In this document: positions 42,871-54,596 of the stretch, one piece after another
How positions within the stretch are numbered: the stretch's first letter is position 1
Layout: every line of letters starts with the position of its first letter
Notes under the pieces: model-generated
Seen by the model: the letters and a program-made list of their open reading frames with translations, nothing else
Told to the model about the DNA's origin: nothing
The model's database searches: none
Translations under genes and position numbers: made by a program
Source: Henricia sp. BOLD:AAB3569
Lineage: Eukaryota > Echinodermata > Asteroidea > Spinulosida > Echinasteridae
Length of the DNA: 64,000 nucleotides
Reading direction: 5' to 3'
Assembly: GCA_037783545.1 (NCBI GenBank)
Contig: JBBELK010000094.1
Coordinates: 620,001 to 684,000, forward strand

Positions 42871-45800
42871 TCATAGACCTGTGACGGTCAAGTTGATCCA
42901 CGGAACCCAGTTGCCGTGATGGAATTTAGGGTTGCCTTTCGGATCTCGGGGTACATTTTTTGTCGGCACTGCTGTGGCGTTAAGCTGATGTAGACGTGCC
43001 AAAAGTTGCGAGAGAATACCTGTTGAGAAACAATTAAGTGTGTTTAGTCCAAGTATACTGAATACCTTTAACATTCGAAGTGCTAATGACATTTCTTAGA
43101 AATTTTTAATTTTATCAGGAATTATGAAACACATTTCTATCAAGTCTTGATTCAAGTCGCAAGTCTCAATTCAATTCCCAAGTCTTCGAGAGCAAGTCTC
43201 GATTCAATTCCCAAGTCTTGGAGAGCAAGTCTCGATTCAAGTCCCAAGTCTGGAAGAGCAAGTCTCGATTCAAGTCCCAAGTCTTGGAGAGCAAGTCTCG
43301 ATTCAATTCCCAAGTCTTAGAGAGACTTGTCTCAATTCAAGTCCCAAGTCTTGGAGAGCAAGTCTCAGCGTGTATGTTGGCTTCTCTGGTAGCCTTGAAG
43401 AGCAAGTCTCGATTCAAGTCCCTAGTCTTGCAGAGCAAGTCTTAATTCAAGTCCCAAGTCATAAAGAGCAAGTCTCGATTCAAGTCCCAAATATTGGAGA
43501 TCAAGATAGAGCAAGTCTGGATTCAAGTCCCAAGTCTTGAAGAGCAAGTCTGGATTCAAGTCCCAAGTCTTGAAGAGCAAGTCCCTAGTATATGAGAGCA
43601 AGTCTGGATTCAAGTCCCAAGTCTTGAAGAGCAAGTCCCAAGTATATGAGAGCAAATCTCGATTCAAGTCCCAAGTCATAAAGAGCAAGTCTCGATTTAA
43701 GTCCCAAGTCTTGGAGAGCAAGTCTCGATTCAAGTCCCCAGTCTTGACTTTTTTACAAAAGGGAAGGGAAAAAGATTCTTCTTTCAAATGGATATAATCT
43801 CATAACAAAATATACAAGGAAAGTGGTTACAAATTTCATATTTTTTGATCCCATCAGCTCAGATAATTGTCAAAAAACCTGCAACTATTTTCAAAAGAAT
43901 CTATTTCTGACAGAAGGTAGTCCTCGACAACTACAATGCTGCTTAAGTTGAATACATACCCTGATTCCAGTCTGCTATGTTGTAAAACTCACACGGGTCG
44001 TTGCGGATGTTGAACAGGCAAGGTTTCACAAAGGACTTGCAGTTGGTGGTTGCATTGGATGGGCGGGGCAAATGGCAACTCACTACGGGCGGAGCATCAA
44101 TGTTGTCGGTCGCATTTCCGAGGGGATCTTGCTTTTCTGCATTCAACCAATACAAATTCACACTGAGCCTTTTTGCGGATGCATGAAGAACGTGCATTTA
44201 AATATCAAACAACTTGAATACGTGAAGACGATTACAAGCCCTCAAAGTCTCTGAAATGTTAATCTATATTTCTGGAATTTCCCAATTATCTAAAAAATAG
44301 GCTTCGGCGACTCTAGCAGTTTCAGAGTCGACTCCAATTCCAAAAACGAATCGTGATTCCATTTGGAATCAATTCCATTTTTTTACGGGAAAACATTAAC
44401 TACAATTTAATTAGTGCGTTTAAGTGCATGTACATTGACGATACTACATGTACATACTGTGCAGATGGTTAATGCACAAACACTCAGAGCAGCTCTACAG
44501 GAAGAGTGGAACAATCTCCTCCAAGCCTGCATCAGAAACCTGGTGGACAGCATGCGTAGCAGATGCACTGAATGCTTTCAAGCACATGGTGGACACACAC
44601 ACTATTGATGTCTGTGTTTGGGTAACTGACATTACCTTCATTTCAATTTGTTTTGACTTCTTCACGTGCCTTCAACTCTATGTTGCCGAAAGTTCCAGGC
44701 TGTGACATGTGATACAGCAAGCGGTTCCATGCCAGTGCATTTTTCAGTTCTGTCAGTTGGGCAACTGCTTGGTTACTGACACGTGTTTAGAGTAGAGTAT
44801 TGAAGTAATCCGGTGTGTCATTTTGGTTCATTTTGATGGACAGGATTTTGAGATATGACCTTGTGAACAATTATAAGTTTCTTTTTGAGCCCAGTTTAGA
44901 TGAAAGGGAATCGATTCTACTTAATTCCGGCATGAAATCACCCAAGCATATTATCTAACCTGTTGAGAAGCCAAGAGGAGGGTACCAATTATCCCATCTC
45001 CCATGGTCATTGTCACCGATGACCACTTTATAATCGCCAACCCGCAGGGCAGCATACGGAGCTAGAGGGTCAATATTCAGAAGAATTTCATTCCTTGGAG
45101 ATGGTGTGCCTCTGTGAAAGTTGTTAAAGATAGATGAAATGATTGGAAAGCTGTTAGAGTTATCTTCATGTGTGATTGAGGATGTGTATGATTAAAACCA
45201 ACCCGTATATTAGTCAGCTCAGTACCTCATCTACCAGTACACGTGTCCATGCTTTCAAGAAATTGTGCAAAGCCAGTGTCCTACTTAGGCTGGTTCTCTG
45301 GCTATACTGCACAGAGAGCAATGCCATAATTTTCATTTACATGAAGGTGCAGTCATATGGGTTACCATCCCTAAAACCTAGCGTACATCGACATTGCAAC
45401 TGGAAGCAACTCAACTAATCAGATGTGCGTAGCGCGCTCATCGACAGCAACTGATCAGTTGCACAACTAGCGGCAACTGGGAGCATCCAGCCATGTCTAC
45501 ATTTCCAGAGCGCGCACATCGATATGGCAACTCGGTAAAGCCTAGAGTACATTGACCTTGCAACTTGAAGCAACTGTTGCTTGCAGTTGCTGTCGATGTG
45601 CGCACACGTGATTAGATGCATGTGTGCAACTGACCACAACTGGGTACAACTAGTTGCCAGAAGGTAGAACATGAGCAACTCGCTCAGTTGCCAGCTAGTA
45701 GTTGCAAGTGCGCGTACATTGACTTTTTTAGGCAACTGACCAGGGACCAATTTCATAGAGGTGTTTAAGCACAAATATTTGCTTAAGCACAAAAAACTCT

Positions 45801-48800
45801 TGCTTAGTAGGGAACGTTACCAGTGAAATCCTCATGTGATAGAAGTAGTGTATGACCAGTGTTAGAGGACTGTTTCATTATCATGACAATCTCATGAAAT
45901 TTTTGCAAGTAACCTCATTTTATCAAGCAAAGTTTTTCATGCTTAAGCAATTTTTCATGCTTAAGCAGCTCTATGAAATTGGCCCAGTTGCTCCTAGTTG
46001 CTTCCAGTTGCCGGAAACACCAGTTGCCACTAGTTGCTTCCAGTTGCAATGTCGATGTACGCTAGGCTTAAAACTTACTTATTCATACTTAGTGACTATT
46101 TATAACGTATAGTAAATTCTCATATCACACCCAAAGCCATCCAATATTACGTAATTTAAAATAATCACCTTGAAATTGTATCCCAAACATCCTTCCCATA
46201 GATATTGTCCCCCAAGGCGCTAACGTTTCCACCAGCTATTCTGTACATCGTCGGGAACCAATCCGAAACGTGGATCAACTCTCCGGAGACACGCCCTGTC
46301 CGTTTTAGCAGTGGGCTGTTGACGAAGCCCACCCCCCTGACCCCGCCCTCCCAGGGGGTGGATTTCATGCCCCGCAACGGCCAATTACAGCCAACGCTTC
46401 CGCTGTGACTGACGCCCCCATTGTCGGTGGTGAAGATGATCACAGAATCGTTGTAGAGACCAGAGACCTTGAGATATTTCGTCACGTTTCCGACGGAGTC
46501 GTCAAGGGCGGCCACCATACCTAATTGACAAGTTTGAAATTAGCACTAGGCAGCCTCGTTTCAGATGCTGAGCCATTGTACGTCATGCGTCTTTGCATTT
46601 GCAAATTTTATCACAAAAGAAAGCACTGAGACCCTTGTTTACGATGACAATTTTAATATCCTCAATAAGATTGATACTTTCAGCTGTGGTTTAACCCTCC
46701 GACATTAAAGGCACAGGCTCGTCAGCAATGCGCGCCCGCCAAATTCGTGTTCGAAACACGCAGCTCCATGCCTGTGCTATCCCAGTGCGCAAGCCACCGA
46801 CGGACCACCGTCGGCTGGAAAACGGCCGGTCGGCATCGGCACACCGACCAAAAACCACCGGCGGTCCGACGGTGGCTTGCAAGTGGCATGCAAACAGCGT
46901 TTTACCGCTCCCGAGCCACCAGCGGACCACTAGCGGTATCCAGCGGCAAACCATCAGTGGTCTGCCGCTCCTAAACCGCTGGTGGACCACTAGCGGTAGC
47001 CAGCGGCAATCCGCCAGTGATCTGCCGCTCCTAAACCGCAAGCGGACCACTAGCGGTAGCCATCGCAAAACCACCCGTGGCCTGCCGCTCCTAAACCGCC
47101 AACGGACCACTAACGGTTGCCATCGGCAAACCGCCAGTGGTCTGCCACTCTAAAACCGCCAGTGGACCACCAGCGGTAGCCATCGCGAAACCACCAGTTG
47201 CCTGCCGCTCCGAAACCGCCATCGGACCACTAACGGTAGCCATCGCGAAACCACCAGTGGCCTGCCGCTCCTAAACCGCCACCGGACCACTAATGGTAGC
47301 CATCGGCAAACCGCCAGTGGTATGCCACTCTAAAACCGCCAGTGGACCAGTAGCGGTAGTCAGTGGCAAACCGCCAGTGATCTGCCACTCCTAAACAGCC
47401 AGCGGACCACTAGCAGTAGCCATCGCAAAAACCACAAACGGCCTGCCTCTTCTAAGCCACCAGCGGACCACTAGGGGTAGCCATCGGCAAACCGGCAGTG
47501 GTCTGCCCCTCCTAAACCGCCAGCGGACCACTAGCGGGGGTCATCGTGAAAACACCAGTGGCCTGCCGCTCCTAAACCGCCACCAGACCACATTAAAAAA
47601 ATGCAATGCATTGTGGGATTCATGTAACTGAACATATTTACCGTGTAAAAAAAAGGGATTTGCTTCAGTTTTGGCAGTTGTTTTGATTTTTGTAAACGGG
47701 TTGTTACTTGATAATAGGCAAATTGGCAATTGTCGGGAATGAACAAACTCAAAGTGACGAGAGATTATAATTAAATTTGGTATTCGGTTATAGGTGTGTG
47801 CCAACCATGTGTTACAGGGTTCAGGTTTTTGTGGAGCATAAATAGAAGTCGCGCATAAGGTTAATGTATAAATAGTGTATTAGTGTATGAGTAGTGTATG
47901 AGTATAGTGTATCAGTAGTGTTTGAGTAATGTAAAAGTAATGTATGAATACGTATAAGTAATATAAGTAATGTATACGACCTAATTAAGACGTCTTTTTC
48001 CCAATTGGTATGCCTACGGCGGACCCCCAGAAATCTGCCACCGGCGGACCGCTAGAGCAGTAACCCACCAGCGGGCCTCCATCGGCTGCCGATGGAGGGC
48101 CACCGATGGGCGAGCGGACATTTGTTCTCGCGGTCCGCGGGTGGCTACCACCAGCGGCCCACTCACGGTGCCACTAGCGGGCCGCTAACGGCCCGACCGC
48201 GGCTTGCAGCGGGCCTCTATCGGCCGCCGACGGCGGGCCACCGGCGGGCATTAGTACTCGCGGTACGCGGGTGGCTGCCACTAGCGGCCCACTCGCGGGC
48301 CGCCAACGGCCCGACCGCGGCTCGCAGCGGGCCTTTATCGGCTGCCGACGGCGGGCCGACGGTGCGCCGGCGGACATTAGTACTGGCGGTCCGCGGGTGG
48401 CTGCCACCAGCGGCCCACTCGCGGTGCCGCTGGCGGGCCGCTGACGGCCTGACCGCGGCTTGCGCACTGGGATGTAGCTGCGTATTGCGTGGCACACAAT
48501 TCTGACGAGCTTTCGGAGGATTTTTTTAAAATCTTGTAATTTTTTAAAAAATTACTAAAACACTTTCGGCTCAATCCTGCTTAAACACCACGTAATCCTC
48601 AATTGAATCCTAACACCCCCCCCCCCCCCCCCCCCCCCTTGGAGCTTGTATAGGACCCTTAATGTTGAGTTCTTTCACCAGTGAGGCAACAACCCTGGGA
48701 AATCTGGGCCTCTAGCCAGGCCCCATTCATTTGTGTACCCTGCATAATAGAAGCTATCAATCATCCTACTTCTGGCCCAGTGATACAATGTAAACAACAG

Positions 48801-49181
48801 CTGTTTGCAACCAATCGCCCGACAGAGAAATAGCCCCAGGGTACAGCGCATGTTGAGTTCACTCACCAGTCACACTGACCCTGGGAAATCTAGACCTCCA
48901 GCCAAGCCCCATGCATTGTGTACCATGTATAATAGCTATCAATCATCCTACTTATGGCCCATTGACACAATGTAAACAGCTGTTTGCAACCAATGGTCTG
49001 ACACAGAGAAATAGCCCTCCAGGCAAGCCCCATTCATTTGTGTACCCTGCATAATACAAGCTATCAATCATCCTACTTCTGGCCCAGTGACAATGTAAAC
49101 AACAGCTGTTTACAGCCCATGGCCTGACAGAGAAATAGCCCCAGAGCATCTTTTTGATGGATACCGGCGCATTACAAATAT

Positions 49182-49217
<36 letters not shown>

Positions 49218-52200
49218 CAGAGTCTCCCCTTTGAGTCTCGGTATAATTTTATGTGCGATGCATGATGGTAAAAACAAATTCGGACAGGCAACAAATTTCG
49301 AGGAAAATAGCAAAAGTGATATTATCTGTACCTGCAAATACCCGTCTCTTTTTGCTCTTAATGTGAGGAAAGCGTTTTACGTAACGTTCAGGTGCCTGTA
49401 GAATTTGGTTTCCATTCCCACCATGCACTGCCTGCTGAGCGAAGTATAGGAACAGAGGCTATGAAAAAACAAAAACAACAAAAAGGATGAACGTCACTTC
49501 ATGGAAGTATCCGGATATACGCGACTGTTGACATCAGAAACCGGTTCCACGTTTACCCGTAAAACATCCTACTTTTAAAAACATGAAGCAGCATCTTAGA
49601 TGTAATGTGGCTGTGAAAACAAGTCCAGGAAAATCAACTTAAAAAAAATTGCAAACATTCATAAAAGCTACAGCATTTGTATACTTTTCTTACCAAAATT
49701 ATATTAAAAACAAACGAGTTCATATACTGAAACGCAAAAGAAACTTACCACTTGTTTAAAATGTAATGAAATTGTAACAGTTCAAAATAAAACAAACCAA
49801 CAATTGCTAATTGAAACATTGGCATTTTATTGATGACATGTCAAGTTTTTGACCAAGATACACCATCTCATCAGTTTGTTCTACAGTAAAGAACAGAAGA
49901 GGGTGCAATGTCAGTTCCCTTTCAATAGCGTGTGTGACCACCATTGATTTGGATACAGGCAGTGCATCGTCGGCGCATACTGCCTACCAGTTGCTTGAAA
50001 TGCCCATTTTGCACTGGCCTTTTTAAAGCCAACATCAAGACATCACGTGCAGCTCATTAACAATCCCATACCCCTTGGCTAATCACTGACAGTCAAAACA
50101 GCTGTTCAACAGCTGTGCCATGAAGTGACCATTGAAGGTTCAAGTGACCTTCAGACACCGTTTGGTCTGACAGTGAGGACACTATTGTCCACAAATAAGT
50201 TCACACATTACTACACGCAGTGTTATTGTTGCTATTTAAAGGTTTAAAAGGTGGTAAGTTTCTTTTGCGTTTCAGTATATGTACTCAACACATGTACATG
50301 CATGTTCTGAAAATGTTAAACAAAGTGGACATTTATTGGCCCTATATTCCCTTAAAAGGTATAACAACAGAGTTTACAAAAATTAAACTCAAATGAAAAG
50401 AATAAAATATGCAAATCAAATAAATTAAATAAACCTACCTGGGACGGATCGTGGTTGGTGATTATATTTCTGGCCCGTGCAGTTAAAATCTCAGTGCCAT
50501 ACTGGCCAAATATTGGCTTGTATATTTGGCTGTTTTGCTGAAAATCGTAGCCCCAATAAGTCGGAGTCTGGGGAAAAAAATCGATCTAATTTTTCAGAAA
50601 ATGTTATACACCGATTATTATAAATATCTAACAACTTGGCACATAAGGTACAGATCTCGACATTTTGTATAAAGTTTTTTTTTGCCATTTTTTTCTTCAA
50701 ATTCCAGAAGTTTTCCTTACAGAGAAAACAATGTTGGGTGCACTTTTAAGCCAAAGTAAAAGCTTGACCCAGATTTTCCACGGCAAACCCAGATTGTCTG
50801 GCAGGTCCCCATATGTTTGTGTACAAAATAAATGCCATTTATTCTCTCAATGCCTTCCTCCATGATGCCACAAAGTAGAATATACGCTGAAAATTAAATA
50901 ATAAAACACAAATTATAACAACATACATCTTCTGCAGTATGATCCCAATAGTCCTCATGCCCTAGTAGGTATCCAAAATGAGAGTCAAAGCCTCGATTCA
51001 GCGGTAGGTACTCTTTAGCAAACATCCCCAAGTGCCACTGTAACGGAAATAATTGATATTAGGCCAAACAAAATAAATGGTGTGTTTACGGTAACCCGAC
51101 CTACCTGGAATTTTTTAGGCCAAATTGCCGACCTCAAACTTTTTATTGCCAATTTTCAAGTTAATAATTTTAAATGAGCACTATTTGTAATAATTTCCAA
51201 CGAACATAACATTTTCTACACTTGTACATGAACATGGTTAATAGTGAGTTTCAAACATTGCAAAACAACACGCAAATGCATGAACTGAAATGTAAAAAAA
51301 AATGATAAAATAAAATTATTTTCCTATCTTAAACGCTACCGTAAACGCACCATTTATTTTGTTTGGCCTTATTATATAAAATGAAGCTTTTGCAGGCACC
51401 GTGCGTTACTGATACTGTGCAGCACAGAGGCCCAATCCGATGTGCCTCCGCATAACCGCGTTGGGCGCACCAAAGCACAGATGTACGCATGTGTCATGCA
51501 TCGAGTGAATGCACTGTGCAATAATTATAATTAATTCACCTACTTTTCCAATGATGTGCGTTTTATATCCTTGTTGTTTTAGTAGCTGAGATATTAAAGT
51601 TTCGTTGAGTCCCAGTCCGTACGGGGTAGCACCACCTATAGTTGCATGCTGTAATCCTGAATGAAAAATGAAATAAAAACATTCTACAAAACGACAAATT
51701 TTCTACAAATTCCAGAAACAGCATCATTACATATTAAACTAATATTGACAAATTTTAGCCATGTATAGATGTAGTAATACTTCAGAAAACCTGAAAAATC
51801 TATGCATGGTTTTTGTGTTGAATGAATGGTGAAAAAAAGTGTTTTCAAACGATTTAAAGGCAATAGAGTACAGAAGCGATGACGTCACAAATTTTTTTTT
51901 ACATTTCAGCGTTTTGGATACCATGTATCGGTGGAGCATGATGAAAAACATCCACAGCCCAAATTTGGTGGGAATCGGTTCAGTGGGGCCCGAGATATGG
52001 CCGCATGAATACATAATTAGCCCCATTGATATCAGTGTAAATTGGCCTGGTTCCAAAAGTTACGATCCAGGCCAATTTACACTGATTTCAATGGGGATAA
52101 TTAGGTATTCATGCGGCCATATCTCGGGCCACCATGAACCAATTCATGTCAAATTTGATGTGCGAGGGTTTTTCATCATGTTCTACCGAAATATGGTCAT

Positions 52201-54441
52201 GAAAATGCTGAAATGCAAAAAAGAAAATTTGATGACGTCACACTTCGGCCGTCTATATATACATGACTGGTAACTCGAAAATCAGAAATGTTTACAGATT
52301 TACGCCTAACTTACACAGTATAAACTTATAAAGTAGAAAACTTCCCCTGAAATGGTTTTGTCTAAAGTGCTATAGTCTTTGAGAAATGAGTAAAACAATT
52401 AGTTTTCGTCTCATGAGACGAAAATTCAATTCGCCCCAAAACCATTTCGCCCAAGTGCCATTTCGCCCCCAAACCACTTCGCCCGAGTGCCATTTCGCCC
52501 CAAATCACTTCGTCCAAACACTACATCGCCCAAATGCCACTTCGCCCCCAAACCACTTCGTGCACAGGCCGTGGTTCAGGGCGAAATGGTTCAGGGCGAA
52601 ATGGTTCAGGGCGAAGTGGTTTTGGGGCGAAATGACTGCAAACCCTTTTTTGACCGTTTTCTCAAAAGTTAGACGAAGTACGGAGCTGGTTTTTGCTCAG
52701 GTTGGTTTTAATCATGCATATCTTCAATCACACAGGGGGATAAAACTATTTGTAACAGTTTACCAATCATGTATACTATCTTTAAATTAAGGTAAAACAC
52801 ATGATTGGTAAACTGTTAAAAGGGGCGTTATTTCCACTCGTGATTAGAAGCCCATGTTGATAAAACTGCCCTGTAGAAATTTCAGCCACATAGGTGCAGT
52901 AATTTTCTAAAAACTTGAAAAATCCATGCATGGTTTGTGTGTTGAGTTGAATGTTAAAAAGTCTTTTGCAAAAGACTTTTTTGGAAAACCACCTTCAGTT
53001 GTTAATTTCTCACACAAAATACCATTTTGGACTGAAATAATATCATGTGGTGTTTGGTATCATTGTTGAAAATTGGGACACTGAAAATGATGTAAAAAAA
53101 ATACTGGTCACCTTCAGTTGGCAATTAATTTCTACCAAAAAGGTACCATATTTTACATGGGAAAAAAATCATGTGGTGTTTCTTGCAATTTTTTTCAACA
53201 CTTTTAGTCAAGTTTTTCTTGTCAACTCATGAAGTAAAATTTTGGGTCGCTGTATTTGGGATTCTTTTAGAAGGCTAAAAGTGTTTATTTGACGTTTATA
53301 TTGGGACGTTATCATTTTTAGAAGGCTAAAAGTGTTTATTTGACGTTTATATTAGGACGTTATCATTTTTAGAAGGCTAAAAGTGTTTATTTGACGTTTA
53401 TATTGGGACGTTATCATTTTTAGAAGGCTAAAAGTGTTTATTTGACGTTTATATTGGGACGTTATCATTTTTAGAAGGCTAAAAGTGTTTATTTGACGTT
53501 TATATTGGGACGTTATTATTTTTTATATAAAAAATGATAACGTCCCAATATAAACGTCATAAAAAATGATAACGTCCCAATATAAACGTCAAATAAACAC
53601 TTTTAGCCTTTTAAAAGTATATTTGGGAAATTATTTTTACACAACAAAATTAAAAACGGAGAAATTCCCAACTTCTATGTTTTTGATGAATACATGTACA
53701 TCTGCTATGTAATGTACCTAGGTGTATAGGGTGTCTCCCAGTCATAAGAGCCGATCGTGTCGGCGTACACAGCGGCATGACGTAGTAGTTATGCAGTATG
53801 ACTCCATCCTTGGCAAGCTTGTCAATGTTTGGGGTGGGTATTTGATTGGAGCCGTGAAAACTCACGTCGTACCATCCCTGATAACGGTAATTTAAAAAAC
53901 AATTTAAATTTGTTGCATTATATGCTGTCTGAACGAGATAACCAAATTATACGGAGTACGGGGAAAATGCGACATATTCCCTGTTTCTGGACGAATCCTG
54001 TTTTTAGCTCTCAGAAAATCAAAAAAGGCCGTCCCAAGTTGTCAACATTTTCACAGTTTGATCTACAGAGCGTAGTATTTTGTCGGTCGCACATCCTGGC
54101 ACTTTTCTGACCCGGTGTCATATGCCTTTGTATACGGGCATAGCACCGTGACTGGAGTGAAAACAAATTTGTTCAAGCTTAGATACGTGTACGTGTTGCG
54201 TAGACAACGGCTTTGTTCCTTCACTTGTCACCATGGGCACAATGTTGTTTTCACTCCAGCCCTACCGTGAGGTGGCACCGACCGACATAATTTTTCAGGA
54301 CCCCGTCCCTCTCCCTAAAATACTACTTCTCACCAAATCATCAGCAAGGATCAGAATGATATGAGGGTGTGTTGGTTTGCTAACGCAGACACCTACAGCA
54401 GACAGCAGTAGACACAAGATGGCTGTCCATGTGAGGATCAT
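42871..54441 (-). CDS. ARSB: Arylsulfatase B-like lysosomal sulfatase
   Basis: ARSB removes 4-sulfate from N-acetylgalactosamine in dermatan and chondroitin sulfate in lysosomes. Ten coding exons on the minus strand join in frame: 54441-54334, 53877-53718, 51656-51544, 51037-50927, 50567-50439, 49458-49332, 46520-46169, 45111-44960, 44136-43960 and 43019-42871, giving 525 residues (human 533). Residues 1-21 are a signal peptide. Sulfatase residues are all present: D34, D35; C73 in CTPTR (formylglycine precursor) with R77; K127 and H129 (GKWHLG); H219; D282 and N283 (TTDNGG); K302. Other hallmarks are [10 protein letters not shown] and [10 protein letters not shown]. For exon 9, the acceptor at 44137 was chosen because nearer AGs break the frame. 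Invertebrates often have several ARSB/ARSI/ARSJ-type paralogues, so strict orthology is not certain. The introns are full of repeats, including the GC-rich minisatellite element at 46781. Confidence 0.92.
43134..43760. repeat. Minisatellite of AAGTCTCGATTCAAGTCCC-type units
   Basis: About 18-20 head-to-tail units of roughly 30-33 bp (GAGAGCAAGTCTCGATTCAA plus GTCCCAAGTCTTG) run through this stretch, with local variants. ORFs on both strands are periodic artefacts. It lies in the intron between sulfatase exons 9 and 10. The AAGTC word recalls the arrays near 5.7, 9.7 and 14.2 kb, but the unit and flanks differ. Confidence 0.7.
44298..44955. mobile_element. GGAATCGATT-rich element, copy 2
   Basis: It starts at ATAGGCTTCGGCGACTCTAG and ends at GGCATGAAATCACCCAAGC. 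The interior contains about 400 bp absent from copy 1 (22425-22850). It lies in the intron between sulfatase exons 8 and 9. Confidence 0.45.
45374..46069. mobile_element. Long AGTTGC/GCAACT palindromic element, copy 2, with a nested MITE
   Basis: The ends CCTAGCGTACATCGACATTG and CAATGTCGATGTACGCTAGG are exact complements. Compared with copy 1 (3298-3812), the right half is interrupted at 45743-45985. It lies in the intron between sulfatase exons 7 and 8. Confidence 0.75.
45743..45985. mobile_element. GGGCCAATTTCATAGAG-type MITE nested in the palindrome
   Basis: The left end GGGACCAATTTCATAGAGG and right end CTCTATGAAATTGGCCC are inverted. AG flanks both sides. Removing it restores CAACTGACCAGTTGCTCC, which matches the CAACTGATCAGTTGCTCC of copy 1. 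It belongs to the same family as 54597-55503. Confidence 0.75.
46705..48510. mobile_element. TTAA-type palindromic MITE, copy 4, split by the element at 46781-48471
   Basis: The left half (TTAA, AGGCACAGGCTCGTCAGCAA, AGCTCCATGCCTGTGCTAT) ends at 46780. The right half resumes at about 48472 with ATGTAGCTGCGTATTGCGTG and runs to about 48510, where the terminus is degenerate. The empty-site form is seen at 8972-9106. It lies in the intron between sulfatase exons 6 and 7. Confidence 0.75.
46781..48471. mobile_element. GC-rich non-autonomous element with CCCAGTGCGCAAGCC TIRs and two internal minisatellites
   Basis: CCCAGTGCGCAAGCC and GGCTTGCGCACTGGG are exact 15 bp inverted ends, and the flanks share AT. 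Left domain (about 46900-47590): about 11 units of 60 bp with GCGGACCACTAGCGGTAGCC and TGCCGCTCCTAAACCGCC. Middle (47591-48000): AT-rich, unique. Right domain (48071-48460): three units of 118-144 bp starting GCGGGCCTC and containing CGCGGGTGGCTGCCA. Arg/Pro-rich ORFs on both strands are products of the repeats. No transposase was found, and the superfamily is undecided. Confidence 0.75.
48616..48638. repeat. Poly-C run of 23 bases
   Basis: This is an uninterrupted C tract just outside the split MITE. Its length could be an assembly or sequencing estimate. Confidence 0.8.
48660..49150. repeat. Three tandem repeats of about 170-187 bp
   Basis: Each unit carries CCAGCCAAGCCCCAT-type, AATCATCCTACTTCTGGCCC and AGCTGTTTGCAACCAATG blocks and ends near CAGAGAAATAGCCC. 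Units start at about 48663, 48851 and (5' truncated) 49017. An (ATT)n microsatellite follows at about 49183-49216. Confidence 0.7.
49727..50275. mobile_element. TA-flanked TIR element with CTGAAACGCAAAAGAAACTTACCAC-type ends
   Basis: CTGAAACGCAAAAGAAACTT and AAGTTTCTTTTGCGTTTCAG are perfect complements, and TA flanks both. The interior contains GTGTGACCACCATTGATTTGG. It is probably a deleted Tc1/mariner-type element; no ORF survives. It lies in the intron between sulfatase exons 5 and 6. Confidence 0.7.
51850..52260. mobile_element. Palindromic element with GGCCATATCTCGGGCC arms
   Basis: TGACGTCACAAATTTTTTTT near the left faces AAATTTGATGACGTCACAC at the right. GGCCCGAGATATGGCCGCAT faces ATGCGGCCATATCTCGGGCC, and the centre is CAGTGTAAATTGGCCTGG facing CCAGGCCAATTTACACTG. 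Long ORFs on both strands come from the symmetry. It lies in the intron between sulfatase exons 2 and 3. Confidence 0.7.
52262..52810. mobile_element. MITE with TTCGCCCC/GGGGCGAA core, fullest copy (inverted relative to 6943)
   Basis: The order is AACTCGAAAATCAGAAATG, CTTCCCCTGAAATGGTTTTG, alternating CATTTCGCCCC and GGGCGAAATGGTTCA units, then GACGAAGTACGGAGC and CAATCATGTATACTATCT. Short units of about 20 bp make the core. Confidence 0.6.
53269..53617. repeat. Five 51 bp tandem repeats followed by inverted copies
   Basis: Units begin AGAAGGCTAAAAGTGTTTAT at 53269, 53320, 53371, 53422 and 53473 with almost no variation (one G to A in unit 2). After TTTTTTATATAAAAAATG the sequence turns round, giving one short and one longer inverted copy that ends CACTTTTAGCCTTTTAAAAG. 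The array lies in intron 2 of the sulfatase gene, close to exon 2. Confidence 0.85.
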
Positions 54442-54596
54442 ATTGATAGTGCTGAAAGCTCTAAATCACTGGAAAAAAAGACGGAAAGAATTGAATATAA
54501 AAACACTGAAGCCGGTGTAAATTAAAAACACTGATGTCGATAAACTACATCGATCCAGAAGCGTTTAAGCCCCACCCCCGAAATTTCCATCAACAA

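Noticed and set aside
43218..43797. ORFs rich in [10 protein letters not shown] on plus and DLNRDLL on minus
   Set aside because: Both are periodic readings of the 30-33 bp minisatellite.
46728..47153. Arg/Pro-rich ORFs of about 140 codons on both strands
   Set aside because: They coincide with the 60 bp tandem units; a unit length divisible by three keeps frames open without selection.
51739..52273. Overlapping ORFs of 105 and 144 codons on opposite strands
   Set aside because: The same peptide (GQFTLISMG) occurs on both strands because the DNA is a palindrome.
53269..53523. CRISPR-like array of 51 bp periodicity
   Set aside because: The units are tandem with no unique spacers, and this is eukaryotic DNA with introns.
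36415..54441. TXNDC9 and sulfatase exons as one long minus-strand gene
   Set aside because: The sulfatase frame ends at a stop (42873-42871), and TXNDC9 starts with its own ATG at 41722 and closes in frame.
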